A stretch of DNA of 64,000 bases from NCBI RefSeq assembly GCF_031010195.1, contig NZ_JAUAMC010000005.1:275550-339549 (forward strand). The letters are read 5' to 3'. The position numbers were made by a program, and so were the translations under genes. A model generated the notes under the pieces. It made no database searches, was not told the DNA's origin, and saw only the letters and a list, made by a program, of their open reading frames with translations. Source of the DNA: Halomonas sp. SpR8 (GTDB lineage Bacteria; Pseudomonadota; Gammaproteobacteria; Pseudomonadales; Halomonadaceae). Positions 8,432-17,493 of the stretch are shown here, one piece after another; position 1 is the stretch's first letter; each line of letters starts with the position of its first letter.

Positions 8432-9831
8432 GCGCCCGCCTTGAGCGCACTCAACGCCTCACGCGCTCGCTGCGCGGCTGCCCGCACCTGATTGGGCGCA
8501 GTGCCACCAATATGGTTCCGGGCGGCGACCGAGCCTTCCAGGGTTAATACCTCGAACACATCCTGCTCAATGGTAGCGGAGAATTGCTGGAGCTCTTCCA
8601 GGCTCATTTCAGACAAATCTTTTTCGCTTTTAAGGCCGTAGGCTACCGATTGGCCGACAATTTCATGGGCGTCACGGAAGGCCACGCCTTTGCGCACCAG
8701 ATAGTCGGCCAAGTCGGTTGCGGTGGAGAAACCACGCCGCGCCGCTTCATACATGCTGGCTTTTTTGGGCTCAATGGCGGGCACCATATCGGCGAAGGCT
8801 TTTAAGCAGTCGCGCACGGTATCCACCGCGTCAAACAGCGGCTCTTTATCTTCCTGGTTGTCTTTGTTGTAAGCCAGCGGCTGCGATTTCATCAGCGTTA
8901 ATAGCGACATCAGGTGACCATATACTCGGCCGGTTTTGCCGCGCACCAGTTCAGGCACGTCGGGGTTTTTCTTCTGCGGCATGATGGATGAGCCGGTGCA
9001 GAAGCGGTCGGGCAGGTCGATAAAGTTGAACTGCGCGCTGGTCCACAGCACCAGCTCTTCGCTCATGCGCGACAGGTGCATTAACAGGATGCTGGCAAAG
9101 CTGGTGAATTCAATGGCGAAGTCACGATCCGAGACCGCGTCCAGGGAGTTTTCCGTCGGGCGGTCAAAGCCTAACAGTTCCGCCGTCACGTGGCGGTCGA
9201 TGGGATAAGTAGTGCCAGCCAGTGCAGCGGCGCCCAGCGGCATTACGTTGACGCGCTTGCGGCAGTCCAACAGGCGCTCGTGGTCCCGGGCCAGCATCTC
9301 TTGCCAGGCTAGAATATGGTGACCAAAGGTGACCGGCTGGGCAGTCTGCAGGTGGGTAAAGCCCGGCATAATGGTCTCGGCTTCACGATCCGCCAGTTCG
9401 ATCATGCCTTCGCGCAGGCGCTTCAACTCCACTTCGATCACATCGATCTCATCGCGCATAAACAGGCGGATATCGGTGGCGACCTGGTCGTTACGCGAAC
9501 GCCCGGTGTGGAGCTTTTTGCCGGTAATACCGATCTTTTCAGTTAGCCGCGCTTCGATGTTCATATGCACGTCTTCAAGCGGCACAGACCAGTTAAATTC
9601 GCCGCGCTCGATCTCGCCCTGAATCTCGTTCAGACCGTTAATAATCGCATCACGCTCGTCATCGGTCAGTACGCCCACTCTGGCCAGCATGGTGGCGTGG
9701 GCGATGGAGCCCTGGATGTCCTGGGGGGCCAGGCGCTGATCGAAATTAACAGACGCGGTGAAGCGTGCAACAAAGGCATCGGTGGGCTCGCTAAAGCGAC
9801 CGCCCCATGACTGATTCGTAGCTTGGCTCAT
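8428..9831 (-). CDS. argH: Argininosuccinate lyase
   Basis: 467 residues, the usual length. It cleaves argininosuccinate to arginine and fumarate, the last step of arginine synthesis. It starts [20 protein letters not shown]. Family landmarks are [30 protein letters not shown] and the fumarase/aspartase-superfamily signature [16 protein letters not shown] containing the catalytic Ser and Lys. It ends with ATGA overlap onto lptM. Its leader carries a 17-bp direct repeat. Confidence 0.97.
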   Translation of the reverse strand: MSQATNQSWGGRFSEPTDAFVARFTASVNFDQRLAPQDIQGSIAHATMLARVGVLTDDERDAIINGLNEIQGEIERGEFNWSVPLEDVHMNIEARLTEKIGITGKKLHTGRSRNDQVATDIRLFMRDEIDVIEVELKRLREGMIELADREAETIMPGFTHLQTAQPVTFGHHILAWQEMLARDHERLLDCRKRVNVMPLGAAALAGTTYPIDRHVTAELLGFDRPTENSLDAVSDRDFAIEFTSFASILLMHLSRMSEELVLWTSAQFNFIDLPDRFCTGSSIMPQKKNPDVPELVRGKTGRVYGHLMSLLTLMKSQPLAYNKDNQEDKEPLFDAVDTVRDCLKAFADMVPAIEPKKASMYEAARRGFSTATDLADYLVRKGVAFRDAHEIVGQSVAYGLKSEKDLSEMSLEELQQFSATIEQDVFEVLTLEGSVAARNHIGGTAPNQVRAAAQRAREALSALKAGA

Positions 9832-9861
9832 CGAAGGTATATCCTGCTGACAAAACGTAAA

Positions 9862-9897
9862 AGTCGTTACGGAAAGTGGGAGTCGTTACGGAAAGTG
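9862..9897. repeat. 17-bp direct repeat in the argH leader
   Basis: AGTCGTTACGGAAAGTG occurs exactly twice, at 9862-9878 and 9881-9897 (19-bp period), about 30-65 bp upstream of the argH start. Function is unknown; it could be a regulator site pair or a recent slippage duplication. Confidence 0.8.
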
Positions 9898-9931
9898 TAC
9901 CAGAGTCGCCCCGGTCAGCGGCACGCCGTTT

Positions 9932-12004
9932 TTATTTCTGCGCTAGCAGAGTGCCCGACGCGATGACTGCGGGAGGCCTGCGCAAAAACCTAAGGAGGGC
10001 GTCGAGGGGCATAGGGCGGGCAAAGTAGTAGCCCTGGAAATAGTCGCAGTGGCGCTGCCGCAGATAGCTAAACTGCTCTGACGTCTCGATCCCTTCGACC
10101 AATACCTCTAGCCCCATCTTCCCCGCCATAGCGACCACGCCGTCGATAATAGCCGCGTCGCGGCGGTCGGAGATAACATCGCGTACAAACGAGCGGTCTA
10201 TCTTGATGCGGTTAATCGGCAGGCGTTTTAAGTAGCTTAGGCTAGAGAATCCAGTGCCAAAGTCATCTAGCGCAATCTGAACCCCCAGCGCACGCAAGTT
10301 CGTTAACGCCTGGATCGCTTGCTCGGCGCTGTCCATCAGAACGCTCTCGGTCAGTTCAAGCTCTAACAGCGATGACATAAGGCCGCTGCTAGTCAGCACC
10401 TGCTCAATTGAGGCGATAAAACCGGGGCGTTGAAACTGCATAGGCGAGATATTGACCGCCATGGAGATCTCACCCAGCCCCAGGCCGTTAAGCTGCTGGG
10501 CATTACGGCAGGCGGTGGCCAGCACCCATTCGCTGATGGGAATGATCTGGCCGGTATCCTCGGCAAGGCTAATAAAATCCGACGGTGGAATATTACCGCG
10601 CTCAGGGTGCTGCCAGCGGATCAGCGCTTCAACGCCTACCACGCGACCGCTAGGTGCGTGGATTTGCGGCTGATAATGAAGTTCAAACTGCTGCTGCTCA
10701 ATGGCTTGCTGTAGTGCACTGCGTAAGCTGACCCGCTCGCTAACCTTGCGATTTAAGTCTTCGGTATACCAGTGATAGGTATTGCGTCCGCGCCGCTTTG
10801 CCTTGTACATCGCCAAATCCGCCTGCTGGATAAGCTGGCGTGGTTTTTTTATGCTGCCATCGTTGATCGCAATGCCAATACTAGCGGTAATGCGCAGCTC
10901 GCTGCCGCGATACCAGTAAGGTGGCGAAAGCCCCTGGAGAACCCGCTCGACCACTTGTATCACATCATCTTGGTGGGCCAGGTCCGACAGTAGTACGACA
11001 AATTCGTCGCTGCCAAAACGCGCAACGGTATCCCAGGGACGCAGTTCATTTTCCAGCCGCTTGGCAACCTCGACCAGAATAAAGTCGCCCACCTCATGGC
11101 CAAGCGTATCGTTGATCGGTTTGAAATCATCCAAATCAATAAACAGCACAGCTATGTAGCGCTGGTGGCGGCGCGCCACCACGCATCCTTGCTCTAAACG
11201 CCGCCCCAGTAGCAGTTGGTTGGGCAATCCCGTCAGGGAATCATGGTGGGCGTTATGAGCTAGCTGGGCCTGATATTCGCGCTGTTCAGAAATATCGTTT
11301 TGAACACCAATAAAGTGGGTTACTTGGCCGTTCTCATCAAGAACGGGCGAAATGTACAGATCGTTCCAAAAAACCGTGCCATCCCGCCGATAGTTACGGA
11401 TGACTACGTGTACTTCACGTTGTGCGGCAATCCCATCCCGCAGTTGCTTGATGGTGGCAGGGACCGACTCTTCACCCTGCAAAAAGCGACAGTTATGCCC
11501 TAATACTTCGTGACGTGAATAGCCAGTAATGCGCTCAAAAGCCGCATTTACATAAACAATAGGCAGGTCGCTGCACTGGGCGTCCGTAATAATAATCCCG
11601 TTGGTACTCGACTCAACGCCACGCTCTAATAGCTTCAGATGATGCTCGCTAGCCTTACGCCGCGCAGCCACCCGGGCGATAACGTAAATCACGCCCTCCC
11701 CCAATGAAGCGGCAACTTCTAACCAGTGCTGCTTGCCGGTTGCGGAAACGGCGCGCACTTCAAAGGGAAGCGCCTTTTCACCTTGATGCATACGCTTTAA
11801 CCCCCGCTCAATGACAGGATGATCAAGGGGATCTATAACGACGCTACAGGCACGACCAATCAATTTTTCAGACGGATACCCCAACAGCGTCTCGAAGGCA
11901 GGATTGACTTGCAACAATGTGCCTTCAAAGTCGATACAGCAGAACAGATCCCGCGAAAGCAGGAAAAACTGATCAAGCTGACCATTGGTCACAACTGAGG
12001 ACAT
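9932..12004 (-). CDS. PAS-LOV-GGDEF-EAL protein (blue-light-responsive c-di-GMP enzyme)
   Basis: 690 residues, no membrane segment. An N-terminal PAS domain (about 10-115) is followed by a PAS/LOV domain (about 125-240). The LOV signature HNCRFLQGEES contains the photo-active Cys172. Other flavin-contacting LOV motifs are NYRRDGTVFWNDLYISP and THFIGVQNDISE. The GGDEF domain (about 250-415) has RFGSDEF in place of GGDEF. The EAL domain (about 430-675) keeps EALIRW, VNISPMQF, ELELTES, LDDFGTGFSS, IKIDRSF, LVEGIET and QGYYFARPM, so phosphodiesterase activity is likely. It stands alone, divergent from hemC. It probably converts blue light into a change in cyclic di-GMP and so affects motility or biofilm. 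Confidence 0.9.
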   Translation of the reverse strand: MSSVVTNGQLDQFFLLSRDLFCCIDFEGTLLQVNPAFETLLGYPSEKLIGRACSVVIDPLDHPVIERGLKRMHQGEKALPFEVRAVSATGKQHWLEVAASLGEGVIYVIARVAARRKASEHHLKLLERGVESSTNGIIITDAQCSDLPIVYVNAAFERITGYSRHEVLGHNCRFLQGEESVPATIKQLRDGIAAQREVHVVIRNYRRDGTVFWNDLYISPVLDENGQVTHFIGVQNDISEQREYQAQLAHNAHHDSLTGLPNQLLLGRRLEQGCVVARRHQRYIAVLFIDLDDFKPINDTLGHEVGDFILVEVAKRLENELRPWDTVARFGSDEFVVLLSDLAHQDDVIQVVERVLQGLSPPYWYRGSELRITASIGIAINDGSIKKPRQLIQQADLAMYKAKRRGRNTYHWYTEDLNRKVSERVSLRSALQQAIEQQQFELHYQPQIHAPSGRVVGVEALIRWQHPERGNIPPSDFISLAEDTGQIIPISEWVLATACRNAQQLNGLGLGEISMAVNISPMQFQRPGFIASIEQVLTSSGLMSSLLELELTESVLMDSAEQAIQALTNLRALGVQIALDDFGTGFSSLSYLKRLPINRIKIDRSFVRDVISDRRDAAIIDGVVAMAGKMGLEVLVEGIETSEQFSYLRQRHCDYFQGYYFARPMPLDALLRFLRRPPAVIASGTLLAQK

Positions 12005-12083
12005 GAGAAATCCTAGGATGGGTAAAAAACCGTTACGGAGGCGATAATTAGCGCTGTTATTTTTACTGTGTCGCTCGGTGCTT

Positions 12084-12102
12084 TATGATGAGGTTTATCA
12101 TA
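12084..12102. promoter_or_regulatory. Inverted repeat between the LOV gene and hemC
   Basis: TATGAT, 7-nt spacer, ATCATA forms a perfect 6-bp inverted repeat in the 135-bp divergent region. It is 38 bp before hemC, 80 bp before the LOV gene. It may be an operator; no protein is identified for it. Confidence 0.4.
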
Positions 12103-12139
12103 GTTTGACTCGCCGTGTCTGCGGTATAGGGAGAACAAC

Positions 12140-13084
12140 GTGCTATCTATCACAAAACTGCGCATTGCCACACGTAAAAGCCAACTGGCCATGTGGCAGG
12201 CCGAGTACGTTCGTGACCGTTTGATGGCGGAACACAGCGGGCTCGAGGTCGAGCTTGTGGCACTTTCTACCAAGGGTGACAAAATTCTCGATACGCCTCT
12301 TTCCAAGATTGGCGGTAAAGGACTATTCGTTAAAGAATTGGAAGACGCCATGCTAGACGGCCGAGCCGATATAGCAGTTCATTCCATGAAGGATGTGCCG
12401 ATGCACTTTCCTGAGGGGCTAGGTCTTTCGGTCATCTTGGAGGGCGCTGACCCTACCGATGCTTTTGTGTCTAACCACTATTCTAGCTTGGAGGAGCTTC
12501 CAGAAGGTGCTTGCATTGGCACCGCCAGTTTGCGCCGCGGCCTGCAAATGCGCGAAGCCCGTCCCGACCTGCAAATTCTTAACCTGCGCGGTAACGTGCA
12601 AACACGTCTCGCCAAACTCGACGCTGGCGAGTTCGACGCCATCATCCTTGCCACCTCTGGACTCAAACGCTTGGGCTTGGATGCGCGAATTGCCCAAGCG
12701 CTACCGCCTGAAGTGTGCCTGCCCGCCTGTGGCCAAGGAGCGCTTGGCATTGAGTGCCGCCTGCACGACCCCGAGCTTATCGCCCTATTAACCCCGCTTG
12801 ATGATGCGGATACCGCCACGCGGGTGCGCGCCGAGCGGGCCATGAACACCCGCCTGGAAGGCGGCTGCCAAGTCCCCATCGCTGGCCATGCAGTACTCGA
12901 CATTGATAATGAAACCATTTGGTTACGCGGCCTTGTCGGCAACCCAGAAGGTACCGACGTTATTCGTGCCGAAGGCCGAGGTTCAATGCACGAACCTGAA
13001 GCGTTGGGCATTCGCATTGCTGAAGATCTACTCGATCAAGGTGCAGGCGATATTTTGGCAGAGGTTTACGGCCGAGAACTATGA
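12140..13084 (+). CDS. hemC: Porphobilinogen deaminase (hydroxymethylbilane synthase)
   Basis: 314 residues. The GTG start is backed by AGGGAG six bases upstream. It condenses four porphobilinogens to hydroxymethylbilane in haem synthesis. Motifs: N-terminal [46 protein letters not shown] (active-site Asp region), [30 protein letters not shown]. The dipyrromethane-cofactor cysteine is in [14 protein letters not shown]. It overlaps hemD by 4 bp (ATGA), first gene of hemCDXY. Confidence 0.97.
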   Translation: MLSITKLRIATRKSQLAMWQAEYVRDRLMAEHSGLEVELVALSTKGDKILDTPLSKIGGKGLFVKELEDAMLDGRADIAVHSMKDVPMHFPEGLGLSVILEGADPTDAFVSNHYSSLEELPEGACIGTASLRRGLQMREARPDLQILNLRGNVQTRLAKLDAGEFDAIILATSGLKRLGLDARIAQALPPEVCLPACGQGALGIECRLHDPELIALLTPLDDADTATRVRAERAMNTRLEGGCQVPIAGHAVLDIDNETIWLRGLVGNPEGTDVIRAEGRGSMHEPEALGIRIAEDLLDQGAGDILAEVYGREL

Positions 13085-13860
13085 GCCAACCGGTACTGAT
13101 CTGCCGCCCCGGTGAGCGCGGTGAAGCATTAGCCGCTGCCTTACGCGCCCAAGGCGAAAGCGTTGAATCGCTAAACGTAATGCAACTTGAAGCGTTGCCA
13201 GAAGCCCCCGAGTTACGTCGAATCTGGCTGGATATTGATCAGTACCATAAGATAATCGTCATCAGCCCCTTTGCCGCCATGTGCTTAAGCGAAGCGCTGG
13301 ATCGCTACTGGCCACAACTCCCCATCGGCATTGACTATTACAGCGTTGGCAGCGCCACCGCGAGCACACTTTATGAGCAGTTGGGTGTCCGCGTACATTT
13401 ACCGTTACCTGCGGCGGGCGAAGATACCAGTGAAGCACTGCTTGCGCTTGCCTCGCTGCAGCAGTTAGACCATCAGCGAGTTCTACTGGTGGCGGGCGAA
13501 GGGGGCCGCCCACTACTCGCAGAAACGCTTGCTCAGCGAGGGGCTCAGGTAACGCGCGCAGCCGTCTACCGGCGCACGCTGCAACCTCTTTCCCCTGCTC
13601 TGCAAACGCGCATTTTTTCAGCTAATTACCGGGCGTTGATCGTCACCAGCAGCGAACTACTGGAACATCTGGCAAAATGGTGTAATCAGGCGGCCTTGAA
13701 CCAACCGCTAATCGTTTCCAGTCGCCGTTTGGCTACACTGGCAGGCATACTGGGTTTTAGTGACCTCAAGGTGGCGTCGGGAGCAACGCCAGCTGCGTTG
13801 ATAGCGGCGTTGGAGACCTGCGACCCACAGGGTGCCGATGTCGATCAAGGAACTTACTAA
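13081..13860 (+). CDS. hemD: Uroporphyrinogen-III synthase
   Basis: 259 residues. It cyclises hydroxymethylbilane with D-ring inversion to uroporphyrinogen III. The family is poorly conserved in sequence. Visible features are the N-terminal [61 protein letters not shown] with [13 protein letters not shown], and [12 protein letters not shown], in the order expected for the bilobal fold. Translational coupling to hemC through ATGA and its place in hemCDXY support the assignment. Confidence 0.93.
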   Translation: MSQPVLICRPGERGEALAAALRAQGESVESLNVMQLEALPEAPELRRIWLDIDQYHKIIVISPFAAMCLSEALDRYWPQLPIGIDYYSVGSATASTLYEQLGVRVHLPLPAAGEDTSEALLALASLQQLDHQRVLLVAGEGGRPLLAETLAQRGAQVTRAAVYRRTLQPLSPALQTRIFSANYRALIVTSSELLEHLAKWCNQAALNQPLIVSSRRLATLAGILGFSDLKVASGATPAALIAALETCDPQGADVDQGTY

Positions 13861-13873
13861 GGGCTAGCGACAG

Positions 13874-15478
13874 ATGAGCAAACAAGTAAACGATCAGGGC
13901 GATGTAAAACCGACGTCCACTGATGCCTCTCAAGGCGTCTCTAAAACAAGTGACCAGGCTGCCACTTCCGACACGAGCGTGCCGGCCACGCCACCCAGCT
14001 CAACAGCATCGCCTCAAAGTGGTGCTAAAAATAGTCGTTCGCAGCGGCGCGGCAAAGGATCGTCGACTGCCAGTACCACCTCGCCCAGCGGTGCAGAGGC
14101 TGTGTCTCCTCAGACGAGTACTTCCCCTGCGGATACCGCCTCCACTAGCGCAGATAAGCCTAGCGACAACGCAAGTAACGCAAATAGCAGTGTAGTTTCC
14201 TCGACGCCGAGCGCCGCTGCATCGACGCCTTCAAGCACTAAGCCTTCCGATACTAAATCTTCAGAGACTAAATCTTCAGAGACTAAACCTTCAGAGACTA
14301 AGTCTGCGCCCTCTTCGTCTTCGAACTCGCCTTCTTCCAGCTCTGGCTCCACCTCAAGCTCCAATGCAGATGTGGCAAAACCAGCTAACGGTGGAACAAC
14401 CGGCACCACACCACCACCGAGCAGCCGTAATGGTAGCGGTGGCGGCAAAGGCAGTGGCTTTGCTATTGCCCTAGTCATTATTCTGGCAATCGCCTTGGCG
14501 TTGGTTGCTTGGCAAGGCTGGCAGCGCCTGGAAAGCCAACAGCAACGACTCAACGAGCTGGCGCAACAGGCTGAGAGCAGCGCCTCGCAACAGGCGGTAA
14601 GCGACCTAGAGTCACGCATAGATAGCGGCGAAGCTGAGCGCGATGAAGCGCTGCAAGGCACCATGGGCGAGCTGCGCGAGGAGTTTGACAGCTACCGCAG
14701 CGACGTCGACGAAACCCTGGGCCAAGTGCTTGACCAGCTGTCTCAAGAGCAAGAGACCGATGACCGAGACTGGCTACATGCCGAAGCTGCTTACCTTCTC
14801 CGCCTAGCCAATCAGCGCCTGCAGTTAGAAGGCGATGTTGAAGGCGCGGCCGCGCTGCTGCGCACCGCCGACGCCCGCCTGGTCGATGCTGACAACCCCG
14901 CGCTAACCACCGTTCGCCGTGAAATTGCCAATGAGCTAGCGGCACTCGATGCAGTGCCCCAGGTTGACCGCACCGGCCTCTACTTAGCGTTAAATGCCCA
15001 GCAGGAGCGCATTTCAAGCTTGCGCCTTTCGCAAGAAATCGAAGAGCGCGCGGTGACCTCTAGCATCGAACAGCCACCCACCGGCACGTTCCAGCGCCAG
15101 TTGGCTCGCTTCGGTGAAGAGCTAAAAGACCTAGTGGCGATTCGCCATCACGACGAAGCGCTGGAAGCCCTGGTAACACCGGAGCAAGAGTCGTACCTGC
15201 GTCAAAGCCTGCGCCTGGTACTTGAGCAGACTCAACTGGCCCTGCTCAACGAAGAGAAAGAGCTTTATGACGCGAGTATCGATAAAGCGCTAGAGCTGCT
15301 GAACGGCTATTACGATACGACTCGCGAAGCAACACAAAGCGTTATTGCGCGCCTTGAAGAGCTTAAGCAGGCTGAGGTAAAACCGGAACTGCCCGATATA
15401 AGCGCCTCACAGCAGGAGCTTGCTCGCTTTATTGAAAACCGCTACGAGTCGCGCGGTGAAAGCGGAGGTGATGCATGA
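13874..15478 (+). CDS. hemX: HemX family membrane protein with low-complexity N-terminus
   Basis: 534 residues. The first 185 or so are Ser/Thr/Pro/Ala-rich low complexity, with a TK(S/P)SE pentapeptide repeated in tandem near residues 121-141. One transmembrane helix follows (about 195-215, FAIALVIILAIALALVAW), then a coiled coil (about 216-290, rich in Gln/Glu) and a helical C-terminal domain typical of HemX (DWLHAEAAYLLRLANQRLQL is the family motif). The old label uroporphyrin-III methyltransferase is not supported: no SAM-binding motif is visible. It likely acts as a membrane scaffold with HemY. Its stop overlaps hemY (ATGA). Confidence 0.88.
   Translation: MSKQVNDQGDVKPTSTDASQGVSKTSDQAATSDTSVPATPPSSTASPQSGAKNSRSQRRGKGSSTASTTSPSGAEAVSPQTSTSPADTASTSADKPSDNASNANSSVVSSTPSAAASTPSSTKPSDTKSSETKSSETKPSETKSAPSSSSNSPSSSSGSTSSSNADVAKPANGGTTGTTPPPSSRNGSGGGKGSGFAIALVIILAIALALVAWQGWQRLESQQQRLNELAQQAESSASQQAVSDLESRIDSGEAERDEALQGTMGELREEFDSYRSDVDETLGQVLDQLSQEQETDDRDWLHAEAAYLLRLANQRLQLEGDVEGAAALLRTADARLVDADNPALTTVRREIANELAALDAVPQVDRTGLYLALNAQQERISSLRLSQEIEERAVTSSIEQPPTGTFQRQLARFGEELKDLVAIRHHDEALEALVTPEQESYLRQSLRLVLEQTQLALLNEEKELYDASIDKALELLNGYYDTTREATQSVIARLEELKQAEVKPELPDISASQQELARFIENRYESRGESGGDA
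14237..14305 (+). repeat. 15-bp tandem repeat inside hemX
   Basis: Four 15-bp units (14237, 14252, 14267, 14282) of the type ACTAAATCTTCAGAG, plus a partial fifth, encode TKPSD-TKSSE-TKSSE-TKPSE. Units 2 and 3 are identical. In-frame slippage here would change linker length without breaking the gene. Confidence 0.88.
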
Positions 15479-16737
15479 GAAAGCTTATTCTCCTGATCGT
15501 CGCAGGCCTTGCCGTCGGGGCCCTGTTTGGGCATCTGATGATGTCGGTGCCTGGCTACTGGCTGATCCGCGTTGGTGACACCTCCATGCAAACCTCGTTT
15601 TGGTTTGGCTTGGTGCTGCTGTTCGCCGCGTTTATTGTGCTGCACTTCGTACTCCGCCTGCTGAGCGGCATTATTCGTCCCATGGGACGCTTTCGTAGCT
15701 GGAACAGCCGCGCCCGTAACCGGCGCGCCATGCAGCGCACCGTACGGGGGCTGGTAGCGCTCACAGAAGGTCGCTGGAAAAAAGCCGAAAGAACCCTGGT
15801 TAACGCCGCCGATGACTCCAGCACACCGCTGGTTAACTACCTATCGGCGGCACTGGCAGCCCACTACCAGGGCAATCACACCAAGTCCCAGGAGCACCTT
15901 AATCAGGCGCAGCTAACGACTGAAGGCGCCGATACGGCCGTAGGCTTGATGCAAGCGCAAATGATGATTGAGCGCCAGCAGCCGGAAGAAGCATTGGCGA
16001 TCCTCAATCGTCTGGATAAAAAGCTCTCGAACCATCCCCAGGTGCTCAAGCTGCTTAAACAGGTGCACCTGAGCGTTAACGACTGGGAAGGCCTACGGCG
16101 CTTGATTCCCCGCTTGGCAGCCCAGAAGCTGATTACTCAGCAGGAACGCGAGCAGCTCGAGTTTAAAGCCTACCGCGAACTCATCGTATTTGAATCGCAA
16201 AATCCCACCAATATCGAGCGTGTGCGTGGGCTGTGGGCCGACATGCCTGACTACTTGCGGGGCAATACGGAACTGATCGTGCTTTACACCGAAGCGCTGA
16301 TTCAAGCCAACGAAGAGCCGATCGCCGAACGCTTGCTTAACCACTCGCTGGATCATCACTGGGACGCACGGCTAGTGAAACGCTACGGCCTGCTGAATGT
16401 AGACGCAGGACGCCAACTGGTGAAAGCCGAAAAGTGGCTGCAAGAACGCCCCAACGACCCCGAGCTGCTGTTAGCCTGCGGTCGTCTCTCGCTGCGCACC
16501 GGCAAATGGGAAAAAGCGTTGGAATACTTTGAAGCCAGCCAGCGCCAGCGCCCCAACGGTGAAGTATGCGCTGAGCTTGCCCGCCTTTATGCAAGCCTAG
16601 GCGAACATAACAAGAGCCAGCTCTATTACCGTCACAGTGTCGAAATGCTGGCTAAATCGCTACCCTCGCTGCCACAACCCAGCGATGCTAGTGATAGTCA
16701 AAAACCAGACAGCAAAACACTCAAGAAACGAGCGTAG
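15475..16737 (+). CDS. hemY: HemY family protein (TPR membrane protein of the haem operon)
   Basis: 420 residues. Two N-terminal membrane segments (residues about 3-22, LILLIVAGLAVGALFGHLMM, and about 42-62) enclose a short periplasmic loop with PGYWLIRVGDTSMQTS, a HemY_N motif. The rest is TPR-like helical repeats (ERTLVNAADDSSTPLVNYLS; EEALAILNRLDKKL; WEKALEYFEASQRQRPNG). This is the proteobacterial HemY of the hemCDXY operon, unrelated to the Bacillus protoporphyrinogen oxidase of the same name. Its exact role is not established. It is the last gene of the operon and is followed by a hairpin terminator. Confidence 0.92.
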   Translation: MRKLILLIVAGLAVGALFGHLMMSVPGYWLIRVGDTSMQTSFWFGLVLLFAAFIVLHFVLRLLSGIIRPMGRFRSWNSRARNRRAMQRTVRGLVALTEGRWKKAERTLVNAADDSSTPLVNYLSAALAAHYQGNHTKSQEHLNQAQLTTEGADTAVGLMQAQMMIERQQPEEALAILNRLDKKLSNHPQVLKLLKQVHLSVNDWEGLRRLIPRLAAQKLITQQEREQLEFKAYRELIVFESQNPTNIERVRGLWADMPDYLRGNTELIVLYTEALIQANEEPIAERLLNHSLDHHWDARLVKRYGLLNVDAGRQLVKAEKWLQERPNDPELLLACGRLSLRTGKWEKALEYFEASQRQRPNGEVCAELARLYASLGEHNKSQLYYRHSVEMLAKSLPSLPQPSDASDSQKPDSKTLKKRA

Positions 16738-16756
16738 TTTCTGTTTTAAAAGACGT

Positions 16757-16784
16757 AATAAGGTGCCTGAATGGGCACCTTATT
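16757..16784. terminator. Bidirectional hairpin between hemY and mscL
   Basis: A perfect 11-bp stem, AATAAGGTGCC paired with GGCACCTTATT around a 6-nt loop, sits between the convergent ends of hemY (19 bp away) and mscL. The T/A runs on both sides are short, but position and symmetry fit a shared terminator. Confidence 0.8.
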
Positions 16785-16795
16785 GCATTGAGTGA

Positions 16796-17323
16796 TTACT
16801 TGGCGGGAGGCGTGTGGGGCGGGGCTGTAGCGGTGGCTTCAGGCAGCGGCTCTGCTACCGCTGATGACGGTAACGTCGCCGTGCAGTGGCCACACCGTGT
16901 CGCTTTAATAGGCACGACCATCAAACAGTAAGGGCAAGGCTGCTCAGTGGGGCTTGTCGGCGCCACCGCTTCTTCCCGCTTTAACCGATTGATCGTGCGC
17001 ACCAAAAGAAACACCACAAAGGCGACAATCGTAAAGCTCACCACCGCATTGATAAACAGCCCCACGTTCAGCGTTACCGCCCCGGCCGCCTGAGCATCCG
17101 CCAGCGTTGCATAAGGCCCTTCAACCGCCCCTTGGCGCAACACGACAAACAGATTCGAAAAGTCGACCCCGCCGACCAGCAAGCCAATTAACGGGTTCAT
17201 CACATCGGCTACCAGGCTTTGTACAATCAGCGTGAACGCTCCGCCAATAATGATACCCACTGCCATATCGACAACATTGCCTTTTACCGCAAACTCACGA
17301 AATTCCTGAAAGAATTTAGCCAT
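16796..17323 (-). CDS. mscL: Large-conductance mechanosensitive channel MscL with C-terminal zinc ribbon
   Basis: 175 residues from the ATG at 17323 (GGAGG upstream); further in-frame codons upstream lack a ribosome site. The N-terminus [20 protein letters not shown] and the first helix [20 protein letters not shown] are textbook MscL, followed by the periplasmic loop and second helix [20 protein letters not shown]. MscL releases solutes on hypo-osmotic shock, apt for a halophile. MscL is usually about 136 residues; here about 40 more are appended, containing CPYC-x11-CGHC, a zinc-ribbon motif, then a Pro/Ala-rich tail. Such ribbons are known on some MscL proteins, but their role is unclear. 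Confidence 0.93.
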   Translation of the reverse strand: MAKFFQEFREFAVKGNVVDMAVGIIIGGAFTLIVQSLVADVMNPLIGLLVGGVDFSNLFVVLRQGAVEGPYATLADAQAAGAVTLNVGLFINAVVSFTIVAFVVFLLVRTINRLKREEAVAPTSPTEQPCPYCLMVVPIKATRCGHCTATLPSSAVAEPLPEATATAPPHTPPAK

Positions 17324-17493
17324 ATAGCCTCCGCTACAATGCAGCAAGCCAATACTGAAACAAGGCCGTGCCGTGTGATTAAACAATAAACGCCGTATCG
17401 CAAACGTCTTTATTAAGAGTATATCGCGCGGCTGTAGATTTTCATCGATACTTTCACTCATCATGCGCCAAGCATTACTTGCAAATTGCTATT

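Noticed and set aside
14110..14664. Long minus-strand open frame inside hemX
   Set aside because: It is the antisense of the low-complexity Ser/Thr region; repetitive composition keeps the opposite frame open. No domain or ribosome site.
13874..15478. hemX as uroporphyrinogen-III C-methyltransferase
   Set aside because: No SAM-binding methyltransferase motifs are present; the protein is a low-complexity tail, one helix and a coiled coil.
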